The notes under the pieces were generated by a model that had not been told where the DNA came from, ran no database searches, and was given only the letters and a program-made list of their open reading frames with translations. Of a DNA stretch of 64,000 bases, positions 35,888 to 47,247 are shown in pieces. The stretch is from contig CP166702.1 in assembly GCA_051414805.1 (NCBI GenBank), positions 496,001 through 560,000 of the forward strand. Reading direction: 5' to 3'. Numbering within the stretch: the first letter of the stretch is position 1; each line of letters opens with the position of its first letter. Source of the DNA: Xenophilus sp003671765 (lineage in GTDB: Bacteria > Pseudomonadota > Gammaproteobacteria > Burkholderiales > Burkholderiaceae_C). The translations under genes were made by a program, and so were the position numbers.

Positions 35888-35892
<5 letters not shown>
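35872..35892 (+). promoter_or_regulatory. Pair of DnaA-box-like 9-mers
   Basis: TTATTCACA at 35884-35892 matches the DnaA consensus TTATNCACA, and TTATCAACA at 35872-35880 differs by one base. They are in the same orientation, spaced 12 bp start to start, between the DUF3800 and uvrA 3' ends; the second overlaps the uvrA stop codon. This could be a titration site or a chance match. Confidence 0.35.
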
Positions 35893-38998
<3,106 letters not shown>

Positions 38999-39051
38999 GG
39001 GCGGAAGGCGGTCGGTGCGGGGCAACCGGGCATGATAGACCGCCGCGCCTT

Positions 39052-40446
39052 TCAGCGCACCGGCCCGGGTTCGCCGGCAGGCGGCGGGTCGGCGGGCGGC
39101 GCCGCACCCATCGATGGTGCGGCCGGGGTGGCCGGCCCCGCGATCGCGTTCGCGACCATGTGCTCCGCCAGCGCCTCGTACAGCGGCCGGCTGATCATGC
39201 GCGACACCAGGCTGGCCAGCATGGCGCTGGCCATCAGGCTCAGCACCATCGAGTGGCCGTCGACCATTTCCATGACGATGATGAAGGCCGTGAGCGGCGC
39301 CTGCGTCACCGCGGCCAGGAAGCCGGCCATGCCCATCGCGATCAGGGCCGGCCCGAGGTCGGCGCTGACCAGGTGCGCCACGCCGTCGCCGATGCCCGCG
39401 CCGATCGACAGCGAGGGCGCGAAGATGCCGCCCGGCACGCCGCACCAGGCCGTGACCCAGGTGGCGATGAACTTGAGCAGGGTGTAGAGCGGCGTGAGCT
39501 CGTCGTGGCCGGCCAGCATCTGCTTGACGGCCTCCGACCCGGCGCCGAAGGTCACGCCGCCGGTGACCAGCCCGATCGCCGCGATGAGCAGGCCGCCCGC
39601 GGCCGCGAAGCGCACCGGCCAGCGTGCGCGCCAGCGGTTGAGCCGCTGGGGCGCGCCGGTGAGCGAGGCGATCATCAGCCGCGCGAACAGGCCGCCGGCC
39701 ACGCCCGCCAGCAGCGCGACGAGCAGGCCTGGCGCCAGGATGTCCCAGCCCAGCCGCGGCACCTTGATGACGCCAAAGTAGCTGAGGTTGCCGAAGGCCG
39801 ACACGGCGACCAGGCCGGCCAGCACGATGGCGGTGATGATCACCCCGCTGGCACGCGCCTCCAGCCGGCCCGCCAGCTCCTCGATGGCGAAGACCACGCC
39901 GGCCAGGGGCGCATTGAAGGCCGCCGCGATGCCCGCCGCGCCGCCGGCGATCAGCAGCGCGCGGGTGTCGACCGTCGAATTGGGCGACAGCCAGCGTTTG
40001 GCGTGCTGCATCACGCCCGCCGCCACCTGCACCGAGGGCCCCTCGCGCCCGATCGACAGGCCGCCGGCGAAGCCCGCCACGCCGAGCCCCACCTTGGCGA
40101 GCGTGAGGCGCAGCGAGGCGAAGCGCCCACGCCGCTCGGGCGGCAGGGCCGGGTCGAGCGCGGCCTTGATCTGCGGAATGCCGGAACCGGCCGCGCCGGG
40201 GAACCAGCGGCGCGTCACCCACACGATGCCGGCCGTCAGCGCGGGCGTCCACAGCAGGACGAGCCAGGCGTGGCTGCCGTGGAGGGCCCGGAAGAGGCCG
40301 AAGGCCCAGTCCGCCGCCACCGTGAAGCCGACCACGAAGAGGCCGGCGAAGATGGCATAGCCCAGCACGATCGTGCGGTCCAGCCACAGGCGCCAGCTGG
40401 ACAGCTCGCTGCGCAGGTTCTCGAAGAAATCCGGTTCGTGGTTCAT
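39052..40446 (-). CDS. ClC-family chloride channel/transporter
   Basis: This 464-residue membrane protein has the three ClC selectivity motifs: GSGIPQIKAAL, GREGPSVQ with the gating Glu, and GGIFAPSLSIGAGIG. About a dozen hydrophobic helices follow the usual pattern of inverted halves. It transports Cl-, or exchanges Cl-/H+ or F-. It lies 53 bp upstream-side of the uvrA start on the same strand and is divergent from ssb. No CBS domains follow, so it is the short bacterial type. Confidence 0.93.
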   Translation of the reverse strand: MNHEPDFFENLRSELSSWRLWLDRTIVLGYAIFAGLFVVGFTVAADWAFGLFRALHGSHAWLVLLWTPALTAGIVWVTRRWFPGAAGSGIPQIKAALDPALPPERRGRFASLRLTLAKVGLGVAGFAGGLSIGREGPSVQVAAGVMQHAKRWLSPNSTVDTRALLIAGGAAGIAAAFNAPLAGVVFAIEELAGRLEARASGVIITAIVLAGLVAVSAFGNLSYFGVIKVPRLGWDILAPGLLVALLAGVAGGLFARLMIASLTGAPQRLNRWRARWPVRFAAAGGLLIAAIGLVTGGVTFGAGSEAVKQMLAGHDELTPLYTLLKFIATWVTAWCGVPGGIFAPSLSIGAGIGDGVAHLVSADLGPALIAMGMAGFLAAVTQAPLTAFIIVMEMVDGHSMVLSLMASAMLASLVSRMISRPLYEALAEHMVANAIAGPATPAAPSMGAAPPADPPPAGEPGPVR

Positions 40447-40587
40447 CGGCGAAGGTCGATTGTGCAGGGCTGCACACCCGGCCGGTGTCGGCCCGCGGCG
40501 CGACCGGCGGCGGCGGGCGCATCGGGCACAATCACCGGTTCGTCTTCCGATTCCTTCCTCTCTTCTCATTCATCAGGGGCAGCGCAC

Positions 40588-41118
40588 ATGGCATCCGTCA
40601 ACAAAGTCATCCTCGTCGGCAACCTCGGCCGCGATCCCGAAACCCGCACCTTTCCCAGCGGCGACCAGGTCTGCAACGTGACCCTGGCGACCACCGACAA
40701 GTGGAAGGACAAGCAGTCCGGCGAGATGCGCGAAGCCACCGAGTGGCACCGCCTCGTGTTCAACGGCCGCCTGGCCGAGATCGCCGCGCAGTACCTGCGC
40801 AAGGGCTCGCAGATCTACGTCGAGGGCCAGATCCGCACCCGCAAGTACCAGGACAAGGACGGCGTCGAGAAGTACGCCACCGACATCCGCGTCGACCAGA
40901 TGCAGATGCTCGGCAGCCGTCAGGGCCAGGGCGCGCCCGCCGGCGGCGGCGACGACGACGGGTACGGCGGCGGCGGTGGTGGCTACGGCGGCGGTGGCGG
41001 CGGCTATTCGCGCGCCCCGGCCGCGGCACCGCGGGCCCCCGCACCGCGCGCACCCGCACCGGCCCCGCAGCGTTCGTCGACCGGTTTCGACGACATGGAC
41101 GACGACATTCCCTTCTGA
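40588..41118 (+). CDS. ssb: Single-stranded DNA-binding protein
   Basis: This 176-residue SSB has an N-terminal OB fold (ASVNKVILVGNLGRDPE to MQMLG, residues 2-110), a Gly/Pro/Ala-rich flexible linker including GGGGGYGGGGGGYSR, and the acidic tip DDMDDDIPF that recruits repair and replication partners. The ATG at 40588 follows AGCGCAC; the open frame upstream is a shadow of the ClC gene. It is divergent from the ClC gene and next to uvrA, the common uvrA-ssb arrangement with a gene between. Confidence 0.96.
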   Translation: MASVNKVILVGNLGRDPETRTFPSGDQVCNVTLATTDKWKDKQSGEMREATEWHRLVFNGRLAEIAAQYLRKGSQIYVEGQIRTRKYQDKDGVEKYATDIRVDQMQMLGSRQGQGAPAGGGDDDGYGGGGGGYGGGGGGYSRAPAAAPRAPAPRAPAPAPQRSSTGFDDMDDDIPF

Positions 41119-41119
41119 C

Positions 41120-41133
41120 CCCGCCTTCGCGGG
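41120..41133 (+). terminator. Weak hairpin after ssb
   Basis: CCCGC-CTTC-GCGGG lies five bases after the ssb stop and is followed by CGTTGTT, a poor T tract. It could be a weak rho-independent terminator for ssb. Confidence 0.4.
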
Positions 41134-41242
41134 CGTTGTTCGACAGGAAGGCCTCTGTTACTCGCGGGGGCCTGCCGACCCACTGCCCGCCGCGGCAGCC
41201 CCCTGATCACGTGGCCACAGCGCCGGTCCCGGGTGAGACGCG

Positions 41243-41965
41243 CTAGCCGCGGCCGACGAAGGGCATCTTGGTGGCCATGATGCTCATGAACTGCACGTTC
41301 ACATCCAGGGGCAGGTTGGCCACGTGCAGGACGGCGTCGGCGGCGTGCTGCACGTTCATCATCGGCTCGCCGTTCGTCATGCCTGCGGCCAGCTCGGTCC
41401 GCGCGTTGCCGATGTCGATCTGGCTGGCCGTGATGTCGTCCTTGCGGCCGTCGAGCGAGATGCTCTTGGTCAGGCCGGTCACGGCGTGCTTGGTGGCGGT
41501 GTAGGCCACCGACATCGGCCGCGGCGCGTGCGCCGAGAGCGATCCGTTGTTGATGATGCGGCCCCCCTTCGGGTCCTGCGCCTTCATGAGGCGGATGGCA
41601 TGCTGGGCGCACATGAACATCGCCACCAGGTTGATGTTCACCACCTCGCGGAACTTCTCGATCGGCAGGTCTTCCATCGGCATTGCGGGCGCGCCCATGC
41701 CGGCGTTGTTGAACAGCACGTCGAGCCGGCCGAACCGGTCCTTCACCTCGGAGAAGACCCTCTCGACATCGGCGTCCCGGGTGATGTCGGCCGCCAGCAC
41801 CAGCGCACGGTCCCCGGCGGCGGATTCGACCGCGGTCTTCTCCAGCATGTCCTTGCGCCGCCCCACCAGGCCGACGTGGTAGCCGTCTTTCAGCAGCGCG
41901 AGCGACGCGGCCTTGCCGATGCCGCTGCCGGCGCCCGTGACGATCGCGACTCGTTTCGCAGCCAT
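41243..41965 (-). CDS. Short-chain dehydrogenase/reductase
   Basis: This 240-residue SDR has TGAGSGIG near residue 12, NNAG, Ser in NNGSLSAHAP and the YTATK catalytic motif. The fold is complete and length typical. It is on the same strand as the ABC importer genes that lie 80 bp upstream, so it may be the last gene of that operon and act on the imported compound (inference). Cofactor and substrate are undetermined. Confidence 0.9.
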   Translation of the reverse strand: MAAKRVAIVTGAGSGIGKAASLALLKDGYHVGLVGRRKDMLEKTAVESAAGDRALVLAADITRDADVERVFSEVKDRFGRLDVLFNNAGMGAPAMPMEDLPIEKFREVVNINLVAMFMCAQHAIRLMKAQDPKGGRIINNGSLSAHAPRPMSVAYTATKHAVTGLTKSISLDGRKDDITASQIDIGNARTELAAGMTNGEPMMNVQHAADAVLHVANLPLDVNVQFMSIMATKMPFVGRG

Positions 41966-42045
41966 GACTGCCTTTCAGCAAAAGGTGCCAGCGGCGCGGC
42001 CCGGGCAAGGCGCTGCCCGGGGCGCCGGTGGCCACTCGGGTCGGA

Positions 42046-43107
42046 TCAGGGCTTGAACACGTAGCCCGGCTTGATCGCCACTTCCGCAGGAATGGGCTGC
42101 AGGTCGGAGAAGAGCGCGGGGTAGCGTTGCACCACGTTGAGGATGTACTTGGGCTCGATGTGCTTGTTCACGTCGAACACGGTCTTGATCACGCCCAGCC
42201 GCTGCAGCGTGTCCTGCGCCTTCCACAGCGCACGGTAGTTGTATGCGGAAATGCGGCGGTCCAGCTGCTGCACGTTGTTCTGCATCGCGATCTCCGCGAC
42301 GTCCATCTTCAGGCCCGGGATCCAGCGCGTGCCGATGGCGGCGGCCTGCTTCGGGTTCTTGCGCATCCACTGGTCGGCCTCGGACACGCCCGCCAGGAAT
42401 TTCTCGATCGTCGCCCCGTTCTTCTCCACCCAGGGCCGCATGGCGATGTTGAAGCCGAGGTACGAGATCACGTCGCCGCCGCGGATCACCTCGATCGCGC
42501 CGGGCACCTCCTTCATGGCGATGACCGGCGCCGGGTCCCAGGCCGCGAATGCGTCCACGCCCTTGGCCAGCAAGGCCACGGTCATCTCCGGCGGCGGGGT
42601 GTTGACCAGGGTCACTTCGGCCGGCGTCAGGCCGGCCTTCTCCAGCAGGCCGAGCACATAGAGATGGTTGATCGTGCCGAACGAGGTCGCGATCTTCTTG
42701 CCCTTGAGGCTCTTCAGGTCACCCTTGACGATGCCCGCACCGCTGTTCGCAATGAGGGCGAGCGTGGCATCGGAACCGAGCTTGGTGGCGTTGCCGCTGA
42801 AGTTGCCCAGGAACACCAGGTCCATGCCGCGCAGGATGGCGCCGATGGCCGGAACGCCCGCCTGGACCATGTCGGTCTCGCCGGCCTGCAGGGCGTTGAG
42901 CGCATCCACGCCGGTGGCGTACGGGCGCGCGATCGTCACGTCGAGCCCGTATTTCTCGAAGAAGCCACGCTCGACGGCGATGGGCAACGCCAGCATGTCG
43001 ACGGCGGCCACCATGCCGACCCGCACCTTGACGAGGTCCGTCGGCTGGGCGGACGCCAGCAAGGGCAGGAACAACAGCGAACAGAGCAGTAGCGCGATGC
43101 GTCTCAT
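42046..43107 (-). CDS. ABC transporter substrate-binding protein, Ssu/Tau/NMT1-like
   Basis: This 353-residue protein has a Sec signal peptide (MRRIALLLCSLLFLPLLASA) and an NMT1/SsuA-like type II binding domain, with LPIAVERGFFEKYGLDVTIARP and VQAGVPAIGAI as typical stretches. I took the second of two adjacent ATGs (43107) because GAGGAG then has normal spacing; 43110 is the alternative. It comes after the 105-residue membrane protein gene and before the SDR. It binds a small anion such as a sulfonate, nitrate or aromatic acid in the periplasm; the actual ligand is not evident. Confidence 0.88.
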   Translation of the reverse strand: MRRIALLLCSLLFLPLLASAQPTDLVKVRVGMVAAVDMLALPIAVERGFFEKYGLDVTIARPYATGVDALNALQAGETDMVQAGVPAIGAILRGMDLVFLGNFSGNATKLGSDATLALIANSGAGIVKGDLKSLKGKKIATSFGTINHLYVLGLLEKAGLTPAEVTLVNTPPPEMTVALLAKGVDAFAAWDPAPVIAMKEVPGAIEVIRGGDVISYLGFNIAMRPWVEKNGATIEKFLAGVSEADQWMRKNPKQAAAIGTRWIPGLKMDVAEIAMQNNVQQLDRRISAYNYRALWKAQDTLQRLGVIKTVFDVNKHIEPKYILNVVQRYPALFSDLQPIPAEVAIKPGYVFKP

Positions 43108-43117
43108 CATGGTCTCC

Positions 43118-43435
43118 TCATGGTTGTAGTGGCTCGACACGTTTCACCCAGTAGGGGCGGGCGACGGTCCTCAGATCCACCCGTTTCACCCCGCGAACCT
43201 CGACGGCGTTCTGGTCCGTGCCCGAGACCCGGCCGTAGGCCTGGAAACGCTGGAAGTGGAAGCGCTCCGGCGGAAACGCCAGCGTGACCAGGACATTCAC
43301 CTTGTCCGAACTGCCCGCGAGGTCCGCGAGCTTGTTCGGTGCGGCGAGCGTCAGCCAGACCTGCCATGCGACGTAGAAGCCCGCGATCGCCAGCAGGATG
43401 TGGAACTTGCGCGAATGGAGGGCGTCACGCAGCAT
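43118..43435 (-). CDS. Unknown 105-residue membrane-anchored protein in ABC operon
   Basis: I do not recognise this protein. Residues 1-10 are polar and basic (MLRDALHSRK), residues 11-31 form one hydrophobic helix (FHILLAIAGFYVAWQVWLTLA), and about 70 soluble residues follow, probably periplasmic, with FPPERFHFQRFQAYGR and a C-terminal WVKRVEPLQP. No cysteines or known motifs occur. It starts three bases after the ATPase stop and ends 10 bp before the binding-protein gene, so it is part of the transporter operon. It could be an assembly or coupling subunit or an anchored binding-protein helper. Confidence 0.8.
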   Translation of the reverse strand: MLRDALHSRKFHILLAIAGFYVAWQVWLTLAAPNKLADLAGSSDKVNVLVTLAFPPERFHFQRFQAYGRVSGTDQNAVEVRGVKRVDLRTVARPYWVKRVEPLQP

Positions 43436-43438
43436 GGC

Positions 43439-44197
43439 TCAGGCCGACCGTACGAGTTGCAGAACGCGTGCGCTCAGGGCCTTGAAGCGATCGTTCTCGT
43501 TGAGTTCGTCCCACACCCGGGGCCGCGGCAGGTCGACGTCGATCTCCTCCAGCACCCGCCCCTTGGAAAGGGCGATGACGCGGTTGCCCAGGAAGACGGC
43601 TTCCGCCACGTCGTGGGTAATGAAGATGACCGTGGGTCGCTTCTGCTCCCAGATCCGGGTCAGCTCTTCCTGCAAGGTCATGCGCGTCTGTGCATCGACG
43701 CTGGCGAAGGGCTCGTCCATGAGCAGCACGTCGGGTTCGTTCGCCAGCGCACGCACCACGCCCACGCGCTGCTGCATGCCGCCCGACAGCTCGTTGGGAT
43801 AGCGGGTCGCGGCATGGGACAGCTTGGCGAGCGCCAGGTAGTCGTGCGCGATCTTCTCGCGCTCGGCCCGGCGCACGCCGCGCATCTTGGGGCCGAAGGC
43901 GACGTTGTCGAGCACGGTGCGCCAGGGAAAGAGCGCCCAGGACTGGAACACCACGCCGCGGTCGGGGCCCGGCCCCTTCACCGGCTGGCCACCGACCAGG
44001 ATCTCCCCTTCGGTGTGGGGAAGAAAGCCCGCGATCATGTTGAGCAGCGTCGTCTTGCCGCAGCCCGAGGGGCCGACGATGGACACGAACTCGCCCGCCG
44101 GAATCTCCAGCGACAGGTCGCGCACCGCGGTCACGTTCGCGCCCGCATGGACGTCGAAGTAGGTCTTCGAGAGATTGCGTATGGCCAGGCTTTTCAC
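43439..44197 (-). CDS. ABC transporter ATP-binding protein, Ssu/Tau-like
   Basis: This 252-residue ATPase starts with GTG at 44197, overlapping the upstream permease stop by four bases. Walker A is GPSGCGKTT near residue 44, signature LSGGMQQRV, Walker B VLLMDEPFASVD and H-loop ITHDVAEA. It is of the nitrate/sulfonate/bicarbonate class (VVFQSWALFPWRTVLDNV). It serves both neighbouring permeases. Confidence 0.9.
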   Translation of the reverse strand: MKSLAIRNLSKTYFDVHAGANVTAVRDLSLEIPAGEFVSIVGPSGCGKTTLLNMIAGFLPHTEGEILVGGQPVKGPGPDRGVVFQSWALFPWRTVLDNVAFGPKMRGVRRAEREKIAHDYLALAKLSHAATRYPNELSGGMQQRVGVVRALANEPDVLLMDEPFASVDAQTRMTLQEELTRIWEQKRPTVIFITHDVAEAVFLGNRVIALSKGRVLEEIDVDLPRPRVWDELNENDRFKALSARVLQLVRSA

Positions 44198-45003
44198 TTC
44201 GTCACCAATCCCCAGCGCTGTCCGGTGGCGCGCTCGATCGGCGCCAGGATCCAGCTGTCAACGATGTACCAGAGGATCCCCAGAATGATCATGCCCAGCA
44301 GGATCTCCACGACCGAGCCTGCGCGGCGTGCATCGAACATGAGAAAGCCGATGCCGCTGGTGCCCACGATGATCTCGGTGGCGATGAGGGCGCGCCATCC
44401 GTAGCCCAGGCCGTTGCGCAGGCCGGTCATGATGTTCGGCAGCGCCCCGGGCAGCACCACTTCCCAGAGCATGCGCAGGCGCGACGCGCCCAGGCTCAGG
44501 GCGGCGCGATGCATGTTGATCGGGATGGAGCGCACGCCCAGCACCGTGTTCAGGATGACCGGGAAGATCACCGTGTAGACGATGACGACGGTCATGGTCG
44601 TCAGCCCGTAGCCGAACCAGATCACCAGGATCGGCAGCCACGCGATGTCGCCGATGGCCTGGAAGAACATCAGCAGCGGCCACAGCGCCTTGTGCGCGCG
44701 CTGGCTGAGGCCCACCAGGATGCCGAGCGGGATGCCCAGCACGATGCCCCAGAAGGACCCGATGGCCAGGCGCACGATGCTGTCCTGCAGGTACTCCGGC
44801 AGCACCCCGGTGTAGACGAGCGTGCCGAACGAGCGCAGCACCTCCGCCGGCCCCGGCAGGAATGCGCTCGGAAACAGCTGCAGCCGGGTGACGACCCACC
44901 ACCCCACGACCAACGGAATGAAAGGGACGAGGGTGCCGATCGACGGCCACTGCGTCGTCAGGCGCAGGTAGTGGCTCCAGGTCTTGAGGAGGAATGTCTT
45001 CAT
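44194..45003 (-). CDS. ABC transporter permease 1, Ssu/Tau-like
   Basis: This 269-residue permease has six predicted spans and the EAA-loop MHRAALSLGASRLRMLWEVVLPGALPNIMTG. It ends IERATGQRWGLVTK, very like the end of the adjacent permease, so the two are paralogues. Its ATG overlaps the stop of that upstream permease by four bases. The two permeases probably form a heterodimeric channel. Confidence 0.9.
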   Translation of the reverse strand: MKTFLLKTWSHYLRLTTQWPSIGTLVPFIPLVVGWWVVTRLQLFPSAFLPGPAEVLRSFGTLVYTGVLPEYLQDSIVRLAIGSFWGIVLGIPLGILVGLSQRAHKALWPLLMFFQAIGDIAWLPILVIWFGYGLTTMTVVIVYTVIFPVILNTVLGVRSIPINMHRAALSLGASRLRMLWEVVLPGALPNIMTGLRNGLGYGWRALIATEIIVGTSGIGFLMFDARRAGSVVEILLGMIILGILWYIVDSWILAPIERATGQRWGLVTK

Positions 45004-45773
45004 GCCCGCTGCACCAGGCCCCAGCGCTCGCTGGTGGCGCGCTCGATCGGCGCCAGCACCAGCCGGTCGAGCAGCAGCCACAGCACCCCGATGACGACCA
45101 TGCCGAGCACGATCACTTCGGTCTTGTAGAAATCGCGCGCCACGAACAGCATGTAGCCCAGGCCGACGTTGGTGGCGATCATCTCGGCAGCGATCAGCCC
45201 GCGCCAGGCGAAGCCCAGCCCGGTGCGGATGCCGGTGACGATGTTGGGAAGCGCGCCCGGCAGCAGGACCTCGGTCAGCATCGCCCAGCGGCCGGCGCCC
45301 AGCGAGGCGGCCGCGTTGCGCACGTGCATGGGAATGGTCGAGACGCCGAGCAGCGTGTTGTAGGTGACGATGAAGAACACGGCGTTGAAGATCACGAAGG
45401 TGATGGCGCCGAAGCCGTAGCCGAACCACAGCGACGCGAGCGGGATCCACGCGATGCCCGCCAGCACCGAAAAGAACCGCAGCGGTGGCGTGAGGAAGCC
45501 GGAGACCGCGGAGCTGACGCCCATGGCGATGCCCAGCGGGATGGCGAACACCAGCGCGAGCGCCGTGCCGACGGTGACGCGCAGAAGGCTTGCGCCGATG
45601 TGCCGGATCAAGGTGCCATCCCTGATGCCCTCGAGCCCGGCCTGGACCACCGACGCCAGCGGCGGGAAGAGGCGTGGATTGACCTCGAAGTACGGCACCA
45701 GAAAGGCCCACAGCAGCAGCAGGACGGCAAAGGGCGCGCAGAACCAGAGGGCCGACAGGAGCCGGTGCCGCAT
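45000..45773 (-). CDS. ABC transporter permease 2, Ssu/Tau-like
   Basis: This 257-residue permease has the EAA-loop NAAASLGAGRWAMLTEVLLPGALPNIVTG and the C-terminus IERATSERWGLVQ, paralogous to the following permease. The start at 45773 has AAGGAAG about six bases upstream; the open frame above it (to 46025) is Arg/Ala-rich and looks non-coding. It is the promoter-proximal gene of the importer operon, divergent from a LysR regulator. Confidence 0.9.
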   Translation of the reverse strand: MRHRLLSALWFCAPFAVLLLLWAFLVPYFEVNPRLFPPLASVVQAGLEGIRDGTLIRHIGASLLRVTVGTALALVFAIPLGIAMGVSSAVSGFLTPPLRFFSVLAGIAWIPLASLWFGYGFGAITFVIFNAVFFIVTYNTLLGVSTIPMHVRNAAASLGAGRWAMLTEVLLPGALPNIVTGIRTGLGFAWRGLIAAEMIATNVGLGYMLFVARDFYKTEVIVLGMVVIGVLWLLLDRLVLAPIERATSERWGLVQRA

Positions 45774-46202
45774 CAGTTCTTCCTTGCCGCGCAAGGCGTC
45801 CGGCCGACCCGTCCCGCGGGCTGCACGGCGAGAAGGCCCAAGCCGCAGCAGTCCCAGGATCTGCTGCAGGGCATCGCCCTCAACGGTGGCGCGGGCAGTG
45901 GCGGCATGGCTGGCGAGTCTGCCTTCGAGCGCGCCGTCCGCGCCATCGGTAACGACCAGAATGCCGCTGCGGGATCGCGTCGAGGGGTCGCTGCCGGACC
46001 CAGGGTGGCCAGTGAACCTTTCCACGGATTCTCTCGTCTCCTACGGTGTTCTTTTTCTGGATCGACGCAGGCCCGGACGGGTCGTCCGGGCCTCGGGGTC
46101 GCGACCGCGCGCTGCTCGGTCGGGGTGTTGCAGTGTTGCAGCATTTGCGCCGCTGGCAATTGAGAAGATGTGATGTCGGTATAAGATTTACTCAATCCAG
46201 AC
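45774..46202. promoter_or_regulatory. Divergent region between ABC importer and LysR regulator
   Basis: These 429 bp contain no convincing gene. On the plus side a possible promoter is TTGAGA at 46160-46165, 16 bases, then TAAGAT at 46182-46187, with only about ten bases to a leader before the LysR ATG. The importer promoter lies on the other side, not pinned. LysR operators are expected here but no clear T-N11-A palindrome was found. Confidence 0.4.
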
Positions 46203-47129
46203 ATGACGCCACCCCTCCAGTCGATCATTTCCAGGCTCCACCTAAAGCAGCTGCGGCTGCTGGTGGCGCTGGCCGAGCACGGCTCGCTTCTGAAGGCCTC
46301 GCAGCAGGTGGCGTTGACGCAACCGGGGGCGAGCAAGGCCTTGCAGGAGATCGAGACGACCTTCGGCTCGCCGCTGTTCGTCCGCACCAACCGGGGCCTG
46401 GAGCCCAATGCGGTGGGCCACTGCGTGATCCGTTACGCCCGCCTGATCCAGACGGACCTCGCCCACTTGCGCGACGAGATCGTCGGCATCATGCGCGGCC
46501 AGGGCGGGCGGGTGGCGGCCGGCGTCATCATGGGCGCGGTGCCGCTGCTCACCGATGCCATCTCCGCGCTCGTCGCGCGGCAGGCGGACCTGTCCGTCGA
46601 GATCGTCGAGGACACGAGCGCGGAGCTGCTGGCCCGACTCGACGCCGGCCGGCTCGACCTGGCGATCTGCCGCACCACCATCAGCCAGGCGCCGCACGCT
46701 TACGAAAGCGTGAAGCTGCAGGACGAAACGCTCGCGGTGATCGCCAACGTGGCCCATCCCCTGCGGCGCGCGAAGAAGCTCACCCTCAACCAGCTCGCAG
46801 CCTACCGGTGGGTCGTGTATCGCGCGAACATGCCGATGCGCTTGTTGCTCGAAGGCGAGTTCCGCGACTGCGGGATCCGCTTTCCGCAGCACCTGCTCGA
46901 GACGACCTCCGCCTTCGCGACGCTGGCGCTGCTGCAGGCCAATCCCTCCTTCGTGGCCCTGGTGTCGATCGAAGTCGCACAGTTCTTCGCGCGCCAGCAG
47001 ATGTCCTGCATCCTGCCCGTGACCCTGGCCTCGCGCAGTGAACCCTATGAGCTCGTCACCCGCAAGGGCGGGCCGGTTCAGCCTGCCGCGCAGCTGCTGA
47101 TCGACGAACTGGTCCATCGCCGGCCCTGA
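46203..47129 (+). CDS. LysR-family transcriptional regulator
   Basis: This 308-residue regulator has the LysR HTH (residues 14-70, LRLLVALAEHGSLLKASQQVALTQPGASKALQEIE) and substrate-binding domain (about 95-300). The HTH resembles the CbbR/GbpR-type group. It is divergent from the two-permease ABC importer, so it likely controls that operon and perhaps the iron-dependent dehydrogenase downstream, which starts 118 bp later on the same strand. Confidence 0.92.
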   Translation: MTPPLQSIISRLHLKQLRLLVALAEHGSLLKASQQVALTQPGASKALQEIETTFGSPLFVRTNRGLEPNAVGHCVIRYARLIQTDLAHLRDEIVGIMRGQGGRVAAGVIMGAVPLLTDAISALVARQADLSVEIVEDTSAELLARLDAGRLDLAICRTTISQAPHAYESVKLQDETLAVIANVAHPLRRAKKLTLNQLAAYRWVVYRANMPMRLLLEGEFRDCGIRFPQHLLETTSAFATLALLQANPSFVALVSIEVAQFFARQQMSCILPVTLASRSEPYELVTRKGGPVQPAAQLLIDELVHRRP

Positions 47130-47247
47130 GCGTCGGAGCGGGCGTCCGGCGCACTTCACCCACCGCGCGTCGCGGGGGCGGACGCGGCCGTCGGTAGCGA
47201 TCCCGGTCGACCGGTGCTATAACCGCGGCTCATTTCAAGCGGACGCC

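Noticed and set aside
45774..46025. In-frame N-terminal extension of the second permease
   Set aside because: Ser/Arg/Ala-rich without hydrophobic character, whereas AAGGAAG precedes the ATG at 45773, which starts a normal permease.
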